Positions 27,194 through 34,813 of a DNA stretch of 64,000 bases are shown here, piece by piece (position 1 is the stretch's first letter; each line of letters opens with the position of its first letter). The position numbers were made by a program, and so were the translations under genes. Below the pieces are notes generated by a model. That model had not been told where the DNA came from. It made no database searches and worked only from the letters and a program-made list of their open reading frames with translations. Source of the stretch: Microvirga solisilvae (GTDB lineage: Bacteria > Pseudomonadota > Alphaproteobacteria > Rhizobiales > Beijerinckiaceae); assembly GCF_022808595.1 (NCBI RefSeq), contig NZ_JAKUCN010000009.1:42187-106186 (forward strand). The letters run 5' to 3'.

Positions 27194-28258
27194 CTAGAAC
27201 CCACTTGGTATGCCCCTGAGGCTGACCCGGTCGCAATCATCAAAGGCCGGGCAGTATTGGTTCCGGCAACGGGCGGTATCATCGATCCGATTGCCATTGC
27301 AGATACTGAGCTTGTCACCTGCGCAGAACGACCAGAGAGAATGCTGGATGAAGCGCGGGAAGACTGACGGAAAGAGCGGGTTATAGGCGTGGGCATCGAT
27401 CCGTCGGGCTAAGCCTTCGATCAAGCTGGCGCAGCTTCCCGGCAGATAGCAGGCAGGACCGATCTCATGCATCGCGCCGAACCGGTGCAGCACTCCCGTG
27501 CGGTGAAGGAGATTATGCATGAGAGAGTCGATTGCAATCATGCTGCCTCCCGTCGTGACCCAACGCTCTCGGCTTGGATCGCCAACCAACAGCAGATCGG
27601 CGAGCACCATCGACAGGACCTTGTTGGAAACGCCAAAGATGCGTCCCATTGGCTCAAGCAATGCATGCCGCATTCTGACGGCTCGGCTACGGTCTCGAGG
27701 TCCCGGATCGGCACTTTCCAGCCTCCGGTCGATCCAACCCACCAGATCACCGTCGCAGATATCCCGAATGAAGAAGAACAAGCTGTAGGCAGCCTGACTG
27801 AGGCGCCCGTTGCGCAGAGGATGCCGGGGCAAGTGGCAGCGATGAAGCAAGTGTGGTTCCGAGCAGATCCGCGCACCCTTCTGATATTTGCAATCCGCGA
27901 AGTGCCAGTAGCTGTTTAAGCGATGGCAATCAGGCGAACTGGCGAGAGCGCCTTCGATCTCGGCCCATCGCACCGTTCCGTGTTTCGCTGTATAGGAGAA
28001 CGCGACCGCATCGCTGATCCCCTGAAGCTGGAAGAGACCGAGCAGCCAATCGTAGATCGGTCGGGAGTCATGCCGCGCTACCGCTTCTTGTATGCCTGCT
28101 TCTGAAAGGCTCGCGCTGATATCTTCGAGAAACGTGGTTGGTGCGAGATCGAGAGCGGGCTGAACCACCCTGCTGAAGAAATCCCAATTGCTTGTTTGAT
28201 CCAAATGCACTGCACTTGCCACCGATGAACGAGGTTCAGCGTGGTACTGGGCCTGCAA
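27194..28258 (-). CDS. HhH-GPD-like (endonuclease III-fold) protein, putative
   Basis: Up to 354 residues; I recognise no named family. The part around residues 205-265 resembles the helix-hairpin-helix and catalytic region of DNA glycosylases: RIFGVSNKVLSMVLADLLLV, then W followed by GGSMIAIDSLMHNLLHRTGVL, where the Asp matches the catalytic Asp of the VDTHV motif. The C terminus has five Cys, ending CRNQYCPAFDDC, which suggests an iron-sulfur cluster although the spacing differs from endonuclease III. A central Cys/His patch (CKYQKGARICSEPHLLHRCH) could bind another metal. The longest frame starts at a TTG (28258); a GTG at 28210 is an alternative. It converges with the GmrSD-like gene. DNA base excision is inference. 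Confidence 0.6.
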   Translation of the reverse strand: MQAQYHAEPRSSVASAVHLDQTSNWDFFSRVVQPALDLAPTTFLEDISASLSEAGIQEAVARHDSRPIYDWLLGLFQLQGISDAVAFSYTAKHGTVRWAEIEGALASSPDCHRLNSYWHFADCKYQKGARICSEPHLLHRCHLPRHPLRNGRLSQAAYSLFFFIRDICDGDLVGWIDRRLESADPGPRDRSRAVRMRHALLEPMGRIFGVSNKVLSMVLADLLLVGDPSRERWVTTGGSMIAIDSLMHNLLHRTGVLHRFGAMHEIGPACYLPGSCASLIEGLARRIDAHAYNPLFPSVFPRFIQHSLWSFCAGDKLSICNGNRIDDTARCRNQYCPAFDDCDRVSLRGIPSGF

Positions 28259-28379
28259 TAGGTACTGTCAACATTGAGGTTTCAGGAACTTCCTAAGGCG
28301 ACACAAATCTAGAATTAGAGCCAAGACTTACCGACATTCATCCACCACGGAGCAGTTAGTGACGGGCTAAGCCTACTTA

Positions 28380-29195
28380 TCATAATTTTATCTGGTTAAA
28401 TTGCTGCTCATGCGTCAGGTCCAATAGTAGATCTTTCGGCATATTATCAAGTATCTCATATTCGTTTATGAATTTTAGCATCCTATCGCCATTAGCATGC
28501 ACACAATTATAATAAAGAATTACCAATTCATAATCCGACAATTGCGCTCGCAGGACACGTACATATTTCATCTGAAACTCTTTGTTGAATTCAGTATGAA
28601 CTAAGCTCGTTTCATCGACAAATCTCAATATGTTATATAATGTGCGGAAATAATGACCTAAATCGCTCCTATTCTGAACATACATATCTTGATATGCTGC
28701 GACGGTCTTTTGTGGATCAACGACTACTTGGCCCGACAATCCACTATTAAAGAACCCTGATTTTAACTCTTCATAGAAAACAGTAAAAACAGATTTTCCT
28801 AGAATATCTTTATAGTAACGATTTGAATTGTAGTCCACCTCAAGCTTTACAATTCGCAACCCGGATACTACCTTGTGGTATATATCCAATAAATGGAAGA
28901 AACCTGACTCGAAATTTTGAAGTTCGTTAGAAGCTAATTGATCTCTAGTTAGACGGCGCGTTGACTCCAGCTCTCTTGTTTGAAGGTGCGACGTCCAGAT
29001 CACGATGATAAGGGTTAGAAAGCTTAGAAGCGGGTTTAATGACCCTCCGATAAAGTCTCCATAAGGACCAAGTGATTCTAATTCTTTGCCGTCAGAACCT
29101 ATAAACTTTGTCGGAAAAGAATAGAATATCACCAACAGGTATAATGCTACAAAGCTGCCGACAATAATTAAAGCAGGTACTATATACTTTCTCAT
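28380..29195 (-). CDS. Putative phage abortive infection protein (PutAbiC family)
   Basis: About 271 residues. Two N-terminal membrane spans (VPALIIVGSFVALYLLVIFY and LNPLLSFLTLIIVIW) enclose the family signature GPYGDFIGGSLNPLLSFLT. The cytosolic part has HLQTRELESTRRLTRDQL and NFESGFFHLLDIYHKVVSGL, again as in the PutAbiC (AbiC-like) family, then YFRTLYNILRFVDE. AbiC of Lactococcus blocks phage late in infection. The gene is notably AT-rich relative to its neighbours, a sign of transfer. I chose the ATG at 29195; the open frame extends to 29279 but adds only a charged stretch. It probably belongs to one unit with the HhH-like gene 121 bp downstream. Confidence 0.82.
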   Translation of the reverse strand: MRKYIVPALIIVGSFVALYLLVIFYSFPTKFIGSDGKELESLGPYGDFIGGSLNPLLSFLTLIIVIWTSHLQTRELESTRRLTRDQLASNELQNFESGFFHLLDIYHKVVSGLRIVKLEVDYNSNRYYKDILGKSVFTVFYEELKSGFFNSGLSGQVVVDPQKTVAAYQDMYVQNRSDLGHYFRTLYNILRFVDETSLVHTEFNKEFQMKYVRVLRAQLSDYELVILYYNCVHANGDRMLKFINEYEILDNMPKDLLLDLTHEQQFNQIKL

Positions 29196-29442
29196 CTTGA
29201 TGCCGATCAACTTTCTAGAGAATCGGCTCAAAGGAATACAATCTCTAATCGCCCTCCGCAATACATCGCAAACGACCATTTATGTGTGTGTTCGGTGCCG
29301 CCGATCCTCTAGGACCGATTTTCTAGAAGGATGTGCGCAAAGCTGCGTTAGGAAGCAGGGTTTCAGCGAGGCAAACAACACGAAAAATTCTAAGTTGGAC
29401 AGGAGGCATCAATGCCGGTCCAACAAGCGTGGAATGATGAAC

Positions 29443-29727
29443 TCAATCTCTTTGAAACTTGCGTCCGGCTTTAAGAGGCGCGGGTTGGGGTTCGTCCTTG
29501 GCTGGCTCACGAAACAAGGCGGCGACCGGAACCTCTAGAACCTTCGCCAGCATTTCGAGAGTGCTCACCGTGACATTCTCGGAGCCGCGCTCAACCCGGC
29601 CTACATAGGCGCGATCCAAGCCTGCCGCAAAGGCAAGCCTTTCCTGCGAAAGCCCCTTCTCCACTCGTAACTGGCGGAGATTCCAGCCGATGATAGCCCG
29701 TGTTTCCATAGTCTTGGAAAAAGCCAT
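29443..29727 (-). CDS. XRE-family helix-turn-helix regulator
   Basis: A 94-residue protein that is mostly one HTH_3 domain: IGWNLRQLRVEKGLSQERLAFAAGLDRAYVGRVERGSENVTVSTLEMLAKVLEVPVAALF, then a short basic tail. Such small Cro/CI-like proteins control restriction-modification and other defence operons. It lies 247 bp upstream of the PutAbiC gene on the same strand and may regulate it. Starts at 29727 (MAFSKT) or 29709 (METRAI) are both possible; neither has a clear ribosome site. Confidence 0.88.
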   Translation of the reverse strand: MAFSKTMETRAIIGWNLRQLRVEKGLSQERLAFAAGLDRAYVGRVERGSENVTVSTLEMLAKVLEVPVAALFREPAKDEPQPAPLKAGRKFQRD

Positions 29728-29863
29728 ACAAACGGCTTGACAATCGACGGCCTGACAGTCCCATATTTGTTAGCTTGTTGCGTTGGCCTGGCGCCCCCAG
29801 CCGATCAAGGATTACCGGCCAAGCCACAACGTCCAATCGAAACATCACTTGTAGAGACGTCAC

Positions 29864-30232
29864 ATGAGACTAGCCGTTTTGATCATCACCCTGTGCCTGA
29901 CCGGCATCGTGGGTCTGCAATCATGCACCATCATGGCGGGCGGCAGCCTGCTTAAGGATCAGGGCACTGCCAATGGCGGGGCCTTGGGGATACTGGTGGC
30001 CTTCTTGTTCATTCTGGGAGCCGCCTTCGTCATGGGCCTGCCGCGGATCTCCGCAGGGCTGTTTGCCCTCGCAGGCGTTCTCGGTATCACCGGGGGCAGT
30101 TCGTCCAACTTCTCGGACTTAAAGATCTGGGGCGGCTTGAGCTTGATCCTCGCCGTGATGAGTTGGTTCGGCTCGCGAGAACTGCGCCGCAAGAGAGCCG
30201 CGGCTCCGACTGGCACCGTGCCAGCCGCCTGA
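29864..30232 (+). CDS. Small membrane protein with possible lipoprotein signal
   Basis: A 122-residue hydrophobic protein. The N terminus LAVLIITLCLTGIVGLQSC fits a lipoprotein signal with Cys at residue 21. Two or three further hydrophobic segments follow (GALGILVAFLFILGAAFVMG, AGLFALAGVLGITGG, GGLSLILAVMSWFG), and the C terminus is basic (RELRRKRAAA). It starts 136 bp from the divergent XRE gene and ends in front of a rho-independent terminator. The function is unknown; the family seems to be a simple inner-membrane protein. Confidence 0.65.
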   Translation: MRLAVLIITLCLTGIVGLQSCTIMAGGSLLKDQGTANGGALGILVAFLFILGAAFVMGLPRISAGLFALAGVLGITGGSSSNFSDLKIWGGLSLILAVMSWFGSRELRRKRAAAPTGTVPAA

Positions 30233-30259
30233 CCGAACCTCACCCCTGCCGATCTTGAG

Positions 30260-30290
30260 CGCCCTGCCGGTCAGAACCGCAGGGCGTTTT
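30260..30290 (+). terminator. Rho-independent terminator
   Basis: CGCCCTGC (30260-30267) pairs with GCAGGGCG (30279-30286), followed directly by TTTT. It lies 28 bases after the small membrane protein gene. Confidence 0.88.
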
Positions 30291-30369
30291 CGTAAGGCGG
30301 ACCCATCCCCTAACACTGATCGAAAACAACAGCTTCAGGCATCCCTGAGGCCAGAGGGAATTTGTCACC

Positions 30370-31146
30370 ATGACTTCACCACTGAACCAGCAAAACCGGT
30401 CCTCAATGCCCCCTGCTCGGCCAGCGACCGCCACGCGAATTGTCACCGCCTTAGCCCTTTCGCTTGTTGCCATCCAAGCCCATGCGAAAGTGATCTACGA
30501 GGACAAACGGCACATCTGCTTCGATAACGGCCAATGCCAAAAGAAGATGACGCAGGAGGAAATGGATGGAGCCGCTAAGTACCTCACGCCCGAGCAGCAG
30601 CGAGAGTACGAGATCTTCAAGAACGCAACCCAGAACCCCGAACTGTACAAGAAGCTTCTCACTTCGCCTCAGAATCCCAATGCGACATCACAAGCATACG
30701 CGGCGGGCTCATTTCCACTTTCAGCGAAGGACGTCGGAGCTACGATCAAAGAACTAAAGGGGATAGATACGGTCTATGCGATTGCAACCGGGACAGTGAC
30801 GCGGGGCGATGCCGAGGAGTACTGCGCCCGCGATCCGGGCGGCATGACGATAGCTAACGGCGGCAAACTCTCGCTCGAGCAGTGCATCACTTCGATCTTG
30901 GAGGAGCGGAAAGGCAAGCTCTACAAGGTTGAGGCGGACTGCCGTGAAGGGGCCATGCGCATCAATGGTGACAAGACCTACAAGCTGGAAGCAATCGATC
31001 TGAGAACCAGTGACCGCCCCGGCATATGGCTCAGTGAGGATGCGGAGATCATCGAAGGAGCATCGGCTGCGGGCGACCTGCTCCTCGACATGAGATTCCA
31101 GTTGATATGCCCAGCCCGCTGGAAAGAGGTGCGCAAGCCAAAGTAG
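30370..31146 (+). CDS. Exported hypothetical protein
   Basis: A 258-residue protein with a signal peptide (ATRIVTALALSLVAIQAHAK, cleavage after AHA near residue 39). The mature part begins VIYEDKRHICFDNGQCQKKMTQEEM with paired cysteines, then a helical stretch (LTPEQQREYEIFKNATQNP) and a C-terminal beta-rich domain with four more cysteines (EEYCARDPGG, SLEQCITS, VEADCREGAMRING, QLICPARWKEV). This pattern fits a disulfide-bonded periplasmic protein. I do not know the family. A second ATG at residue 13 would give a more usual signal length. A terminator hairpin follows at 31188. Confidence 0.65.
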   Translation: MTSPLNQQNRSSMPPARPATATRIVTALALSLVAIQAHAKVIYEDKRHICFDNGQCQKKMTQEEMDGAAKYLTPEQQREYEIFKNATQNPELYKKLLTSPQNPNATSQAYAAGSFPLSAKDVGATIKELKGIDTVYAIATGTVTRGDAEEYCARDPGGMTIANGGKLSLEQCITSILEERKGKLYKVEADCREGAMRINGDKTYKLEAIDLRTSDRPGIWLSEDAEIIEGASAAGDLLLDMRFQLICPARWKEVRKPK

Positions 31147-31187
31147 GCAGCATGGCGTCTGTCACACGAGATTGCAGCAGGTGGGTG

Positions 31188-31211
31188 AATGGCGGGCTTA
31201 GACCCGCCATT
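31188..31211 (+). terminator. Rho-independent terminator
   Basis: AATGGCGGG (31188-31196) pairs with CCCGCCATT (31203-31211) around a six-base loop, then TTCATTTC. The stem is the same nine-base sequence as in the terminator at 15215. Confidence 0.85.
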
Positions 31212-31571
31212 TTCATTTCTTGTCTGTCGCCATCATCAGCACGCGTGAGTTCATCAAAGCCATAGGCGCATTTCCGATCTCTCGACGCATGGCAGAACGT
31301 ATGAGCCGCTAGTCTGGAGGATCCAATACAGTGAGACCGTCCTCGCTGAGCCAGAAGCAACAAATCGGCTCAGGTAAATACCAATTGTGAACCGCAGTAA
31401 GCCCGTTGCAGTGGATGTGCCAATGCAATGGGTCCTGCCTTATCCCTAACAGATGCGGACGCCGGAAACGGGCTCTGTATATGGACCTGTTGTACCTATG
31501 TGACCCAACAGCCCATTACCCCATACCCCAACCGGCACATACCCCCATCACAACAACAAAAGGTATGTTCA
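31212..31571. other. Intergenic region with C-rich short repeats upstream of the Rep-like gene
   Basis: About 360 bases without a supported gene. Its right end (31511-31550) is rich in short C tracts: TTACCCCATACCCCAACC, then CATACCCCCATC. They lie 20-60 bases before the Rep-like start. An open frame continuous with the Rep-like gene starts at 31428 but has no coding character. Confidence 0.45.
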
Positions 31572-32138
31572 ATGTTGGACACAAAACACATCATCAATGG
31601 CTACAGCCTTATGGTTATGGAACGTCTTGAAGCAGGATGGGATGGATACCTGCTGACGTTCATGTACAAGCCCATTAAAGGCTCCCAACAGAGCGTCAAT
31701 CGCCAGATGGAACGCGAGTTGGAGCGGGTGTATGCAAAATCCCTCACCCGGATTGTCAAGAAGCCTGCATCGCAGCCCCTTGATATGCTGCCGCTTTGGA
31801 TCGCCTGCCCCGACTACCCAGTCCCCAAAGGCGATGAGAAAAGACAATCGGTGCGGGACGTAACGGTCAATGACGGGCGGCACATGCACGCAATCGCAGT
31901 GGTCCCGCCTTGGTCACGGGTGGAAGAGGGCCTCGCCAATCACTTTGACGAAAAGCAAAGTCTATATGTTACGGAGGACAGTACCCTTTGGCGCATACAT
32001 GCAGAGCCGATCACCCACAATCCTAAGCGTGTGAATGACTACGTACTCAAGGCTTTGAAGCGCAGTAGGGTCGGGGCCGAGGAGGTTGTCATTCTACCGC
32101 GCACGCGACGGGAAGTGCGGAAGAAACCGAAGAAGTAA
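31572..32138 (+). CDS. Possible HUH-type (rolling-circle) replication initiator-like protein
   Basis: A 188-residue basic protein. Three segments occur in the order and spacing of rolling-circle Rep motifs: YLLTFMYKPI (motif I-like), RHMHAIAVVP with H104-M-H106 (motif II, metal-binding HUH) and NDYVLKALKR with Tyr157 and Lys160 (motif III, catalytic Tyr). If real, it nicks DNA at an origin and joins to its 5' end through the tyrosine. AAAGG lies about nine bases before the chosen ATG (MLDTKHIINGY); the frame extends to 31428. It lies within the mobility end of the island, facing away from alpA and int. The family call rests on short motifs only. Confidence 0.55.
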   Translation: MLDTKHIINGYSLMVMERLEAGWDGYLLTFMYKPIKGSQQSVNRQMERELERVYAKSLTRIVKKPASQPLDMLPLWIACPDYPVPKGDEKRQSVRDVTVNDGRHMHAIAVVPPWSRVEEGLANHFDEKQSLYVTEDSTLWRIHAEPITHNPKRVNDYVLKALKRSRVGAEEVVILPRTRREVRKKPKK

Positions 32139-32375
32139 AACTATATCGACAGCCATGAAGGGAGCTACCCGGCACGATACGAGCCGGGTAGCTTGCAAAG
32201 CACTTTTCAGTAGTGCGGTTGCCTGATCAGGCATGATGCCCGGAAACACGATTGCAGGGCTGCTGGGCGGGCTTTCCTCATGAAGGTGAGCCAAGGGGCA
32301 ACATCGGCATCACAGTGCCTTGACGAGTCCCGCAGGCAGCCCGCTAAGGCTTGATCGATCTCGGAAGGTCCGTAC

Positions 32376-33176
32376 TCAACGAGGCTTCGAGGAGCTGCGG
32401 ATTACGGCTGGAGGTGAGCGCGGAACAAACTGCACCTCCCCCGCAGCACGTTTCCGAAGAAGCTCGGTGACTTCGTTCCTGAGCTTATCCATGTTCTTGA
32501 GAATGGCGTTTGCCGTCGCATCGAGAGGGAACGGGGGTAAATCACCTTTCTTCACGGCGCTCTTGCCCGGTGCCGCAGAATGGCGGGACCCCTGCTTTCG
32601 TTCGGGCTGCTTATCCTGATCCGATACCGGACTATCCCCAAGACCATCCAAGAACGATAAATCGATTGCCTTACTCGCTTTTTCTTTCCCGATACGCTTT
32701 GCCTCCTTCTTGGCCTCAGCCTTGGAGAGAGCATCAATTCCCCCACGTTTCTCCACGAGAGCAGGAATTTTCTCTGGCTTCACCCCTTTGTCGAAGAACC
32801 GCTGAAGCCCCCGAGCGTACGTATAGGCGCGATCATAGTTTTCGCTCTGGCCGTCCGAGAGCAGATATCGCATTGTCCAAATAAGAGCCTTGTCCAACCC
32901 TTTCGTATTGTTTCTCGGCCGTTGGCGGCGACCCTTCCATAGGCTGTCCCCTGTGAACTCACTCCATGCTCGGTCATTGCGAAGAAGTTCGTACGCGATG
33001 CCATAGGCACGCCCCAACCAGCGGCATAGCCTTTTTTTCTGCCGCAGATCGATATGTTGGATTCTTTGTCGGCATTTGACGGCATCCTCCATCAGTTTTG
33101 TCGCGGTAAGGCGCTCTTGGGCTCTTTCAGATTTGAGGCTGGGACGCTTGGGAGGTCCGTTTCGCTTCTTTGACAT
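32376..33176 (-). CDS. Hypothetical basic island protein
   Basis: A 266-residue, very basic protein starting MSKKRNGPPKRPSLKSERAQERL. A helical N-terminal domain contains CRQRIQHIDLRQKKRLCRWLGRAYGIAYELL, then RAYTYARGLQRFFDKGVKPEKIPALVEKRGGIDAL. A disordered Lys/Glu/Ser region follows (about 155-220), then a helical C-terminal end (ANAILKNMDKLRNEVTELLRKRAAG) that could form a coiled coil. No family recognised. It lies 179 bp downstream of alpA on the same strand, in the place where AlpA-regulated genes usually sit, so a role in island replication or transfer is possible. Confidence 0.65.
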   Translation of the reverse strand: MSKKRNGPPKRPSLKSERAQERLTATKLMEDAVKCRQRIQHIDLRQKKRLCRWLGRAYGIAYELLRNDRAWSEFTGDSLWKGRRQRPRNNTKGLDKALIWTMRYLLSDGQSENYDRAYTYARGLQRFFDKGVKPEKIPALVEKRGGIDALSKAEAKKEAKRIGKEKASKAIDLSFLDGLGDSPVSDQDKQPERKQGSRHSAAPGKSAVKKGDLPPFPLDATANAILKNMDKLRNEVTELLRKRAAGEVQFVPRSPPAVIRSSSKPR

Positions 33177-33355
33177 CGTGTGCTTCTCGTAAGAGCGAGC
33201 GTCCTCGATGAATTCTTAGGTTTCCCAAGAATTGCTGGGGCAGGCTCGGAGTAGAAAGGAATATCGAGGTGCGGCTATGCCGCGCGTTAGGGGAGAGCGG
33301 GAGCAGCGCCTCTGGGCATCAGTGCTCCCGTCTCATCAATGTCTCGTTGTCAGGC

Positions 33356-33610
33356 TTACGTGTGCTGCGGGTCGAGGCTTTGAAGGAGCTTGCGAATGTC
33401 GGATTTGCGCCACGCCGCAATGCGTGATCCGAGGTTCACCGGAGGGGGTGCCTTGCCCTGCTGAATCCAACTATACCAAGTGGATCTGGATATCGGCAGA
33501 ATCCCCTTGGGACCGACAATGGCATTGAGGCGGTAATACCCGTCCTCTACGGGGTCATAGCTTGGCAGAGATGATACACCCGACAAGAGTTGAAGTTGGT
33601 TGCTGGTCAT
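33356..33610 (-). CDS. AlpA-like helix-turn-helix regulator/excisionase
   Basis: An 84-residue DNA-binding protein of the AlpA/HTH_17 (MerR-like) family. The core is LNAIVGPKGILPISRSTWYSWIQQGKAPPPVNLGSRIAAWRKSDIRKLL, with the typical S-R-S-T-W-Y recognition helix and the W of the wing. In P4 and related islands AlpA switches on integrase-driven excision. GGAG lies nine bases before the ATG at 33610; the frame extends to 33763 through the C-tract array. It is between an unknown gene and the integrase side of the island. Confidence 0.88.
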   Translation of the reverse strand: MTSNQLQLLSGVSSLPSYDPVEDGYYRLNAIVGPKGILPISRSTWYSWIQQGKAPPPVNLGSRIAAWRKSDIRKLLQSLDPQHT

Positions 33611-33683
33611 TGCTGTTTCTCCATGTCCTTCGTTGGACGAAAGAAACGATAATTTATGCTCACCTTGCCGAGTATCTGGGAAC

Positions 33684-33740
33684 GTGACGCTCCCCCCTGT
33701 TGCGGGTCGCTCCCCCCCTGTTACGTGACGTCCCCCCCGC
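33684..33740. repeat. Three 20-bp-period C-tract repeats upstream of alpA
   Basis: TCCCCCC(C) blocks start at 33691, 33711 and 33731, exactly 20 bp apart, and the first two are followed by TGTTRCG. Two are preceded by ACGTGACG and one by GGGTCGC. The array fills the 156-bp gap between alpA and the 335-residue gene. The spacing of two helical turns suggests cooperative protein binding, as in iterons or AlpA sites. Confidence 0.65.
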
Positions 33741-33766
33741 AGCCTGAGTTCTCCGTTACCCATACC

Positions 33767-34774
33767 TTACCGTGCGGAGTCCTTTAGCTTTTTGGGCGTA
33801 TACTTCCCCCGAATTGTTTCCACTTGAACAGCGGCGAACTTGGGTGCACGGAAGGCTATTGGCGAAACAATCGGCATCAACTTTCGAGCTTGAACGGCCT
33901 CTTCCGCTTTAGACAGCTTCCCCATGATGTCCCGAACGACAAATGCAGTTCGTCCAATCCATTCGTGAAAATGTTTGTAGTGTTGGTCATAGGTCAACTC
34001 ACCGGCCAATAGCAGATCCAGCAGAGATCTGTTCTGGGTGACATAGATGTCCGAGGCCGCATATAGGAACGCGACGGTCTGACTGTGTCGTCGCCAGTGG
34101 TCCTCCATAATTTCCTGTCCCGCCACAGCCTTCTGGTTCACCTTGGGCTTGTGAATTTTGAGTTCTTTGACAAGTGCCGCAGACTTCGCTTGGCTTGGAG
34201 GAAGGTACTTATTTCTATCTGTCAGCTCTTGTAAATTATAGTGATGTACCTTCATCATCGTGACGAGGTAAGGAAGGTTCTCAGCTTCCTCGGCGAATTT
34301 TGATTTTAGCTGCTTGGGCGACGGCGCAATGCTCAATGTACGTAGCCCGCCAATGGGATAGTAGATCTCCTCCAAGAAGTCCCGCCCATAGCCGTGCATA
34401 CGCATGTAGAAATCTGCTAGCTCGGCATCACCGTCGAATTGATCGCGTACCTTGCGCTCAGCTTGGATCATTAGCCTTGCCGCTGTTAGCGCAATGCTGG
34501 ATTTTCTCAGGCCGGGCTTTCGAGGAGCGACAACATAGGCGCAGAATGCAGCGAATAGCGCCTCCCTGTGAGCGAAGTAGGACTCGTCTCTAGCGAGAAG
34601 CCTTGAAATGACGTGGCGAGAATCGAACCGCTTCCATGCGCAATCGAAGAAAGAAATATTATCTTCTGGATCGCGCTTGGAGGGTTTTAGTTGGGATGAA
34701 ACGATCTTCAGGGCGTTCCATGTGGAAGAAAGCAATCTCTCAAACTGCTGCTCGCCGTTCATACGTTGCCCCAT
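33767..34774 (-). CDS. Hypothetical island protein next to the integrase
   Basis: A 335-residue soluble, mostly helical protein (MGQRMNGEQQFERLLSSTWNALK at the N terminus). Recognisable stretches such as DCAWKRFDSRHVISRLLARDESYFAHREALFAAF, MHGYGRDFLEEIYYPIGG and HYKHFHEWIGRTAFVVRDIMGKL do not match a family I know. No catalytic motif or membrane span is visible. It is 39 bp downstream of the integrase gene on the same strand and 156 bp upstream of alpA, so it belongs to the mobility module. It could be an accessory recombination or replication factor; no function is claimed. Confidence 0.65.
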   Translation of the reverse strand: MGQRMNGEQQFERLLSSTWNALKIVSSQLKPSKRDPEDNISFFDCAWKRFDSRHVISRLLARDESYFAHREALFAAFCAYVVAPRKPGLRKSSIALTAARLMIQAERKVRDQFDGDAELADFYMRMHGYGRDFLEEIYYPIGGLRTLSIAPSPKQLKSKFAEEAENLPYLVTMMKVHHYNLQELTDRNKYLPPSQAKSAALVKELKIHKPKVNQKAVAGQEIMEDHWRRHSQTVAFLYAASDIYVTQNRSLLDLLLAGELTYDQHYKHFHEWIGRTAFVVRDIMGKLSKAEEAVQARKLMPIVSPIAFRAPKFAAVQVETIRGKYTPKKLKDSAR

Positions 34775-34813
34775 TGATACGATTGCATTTTGACGTTCGT
34801 CCTTAGTTCGTTG

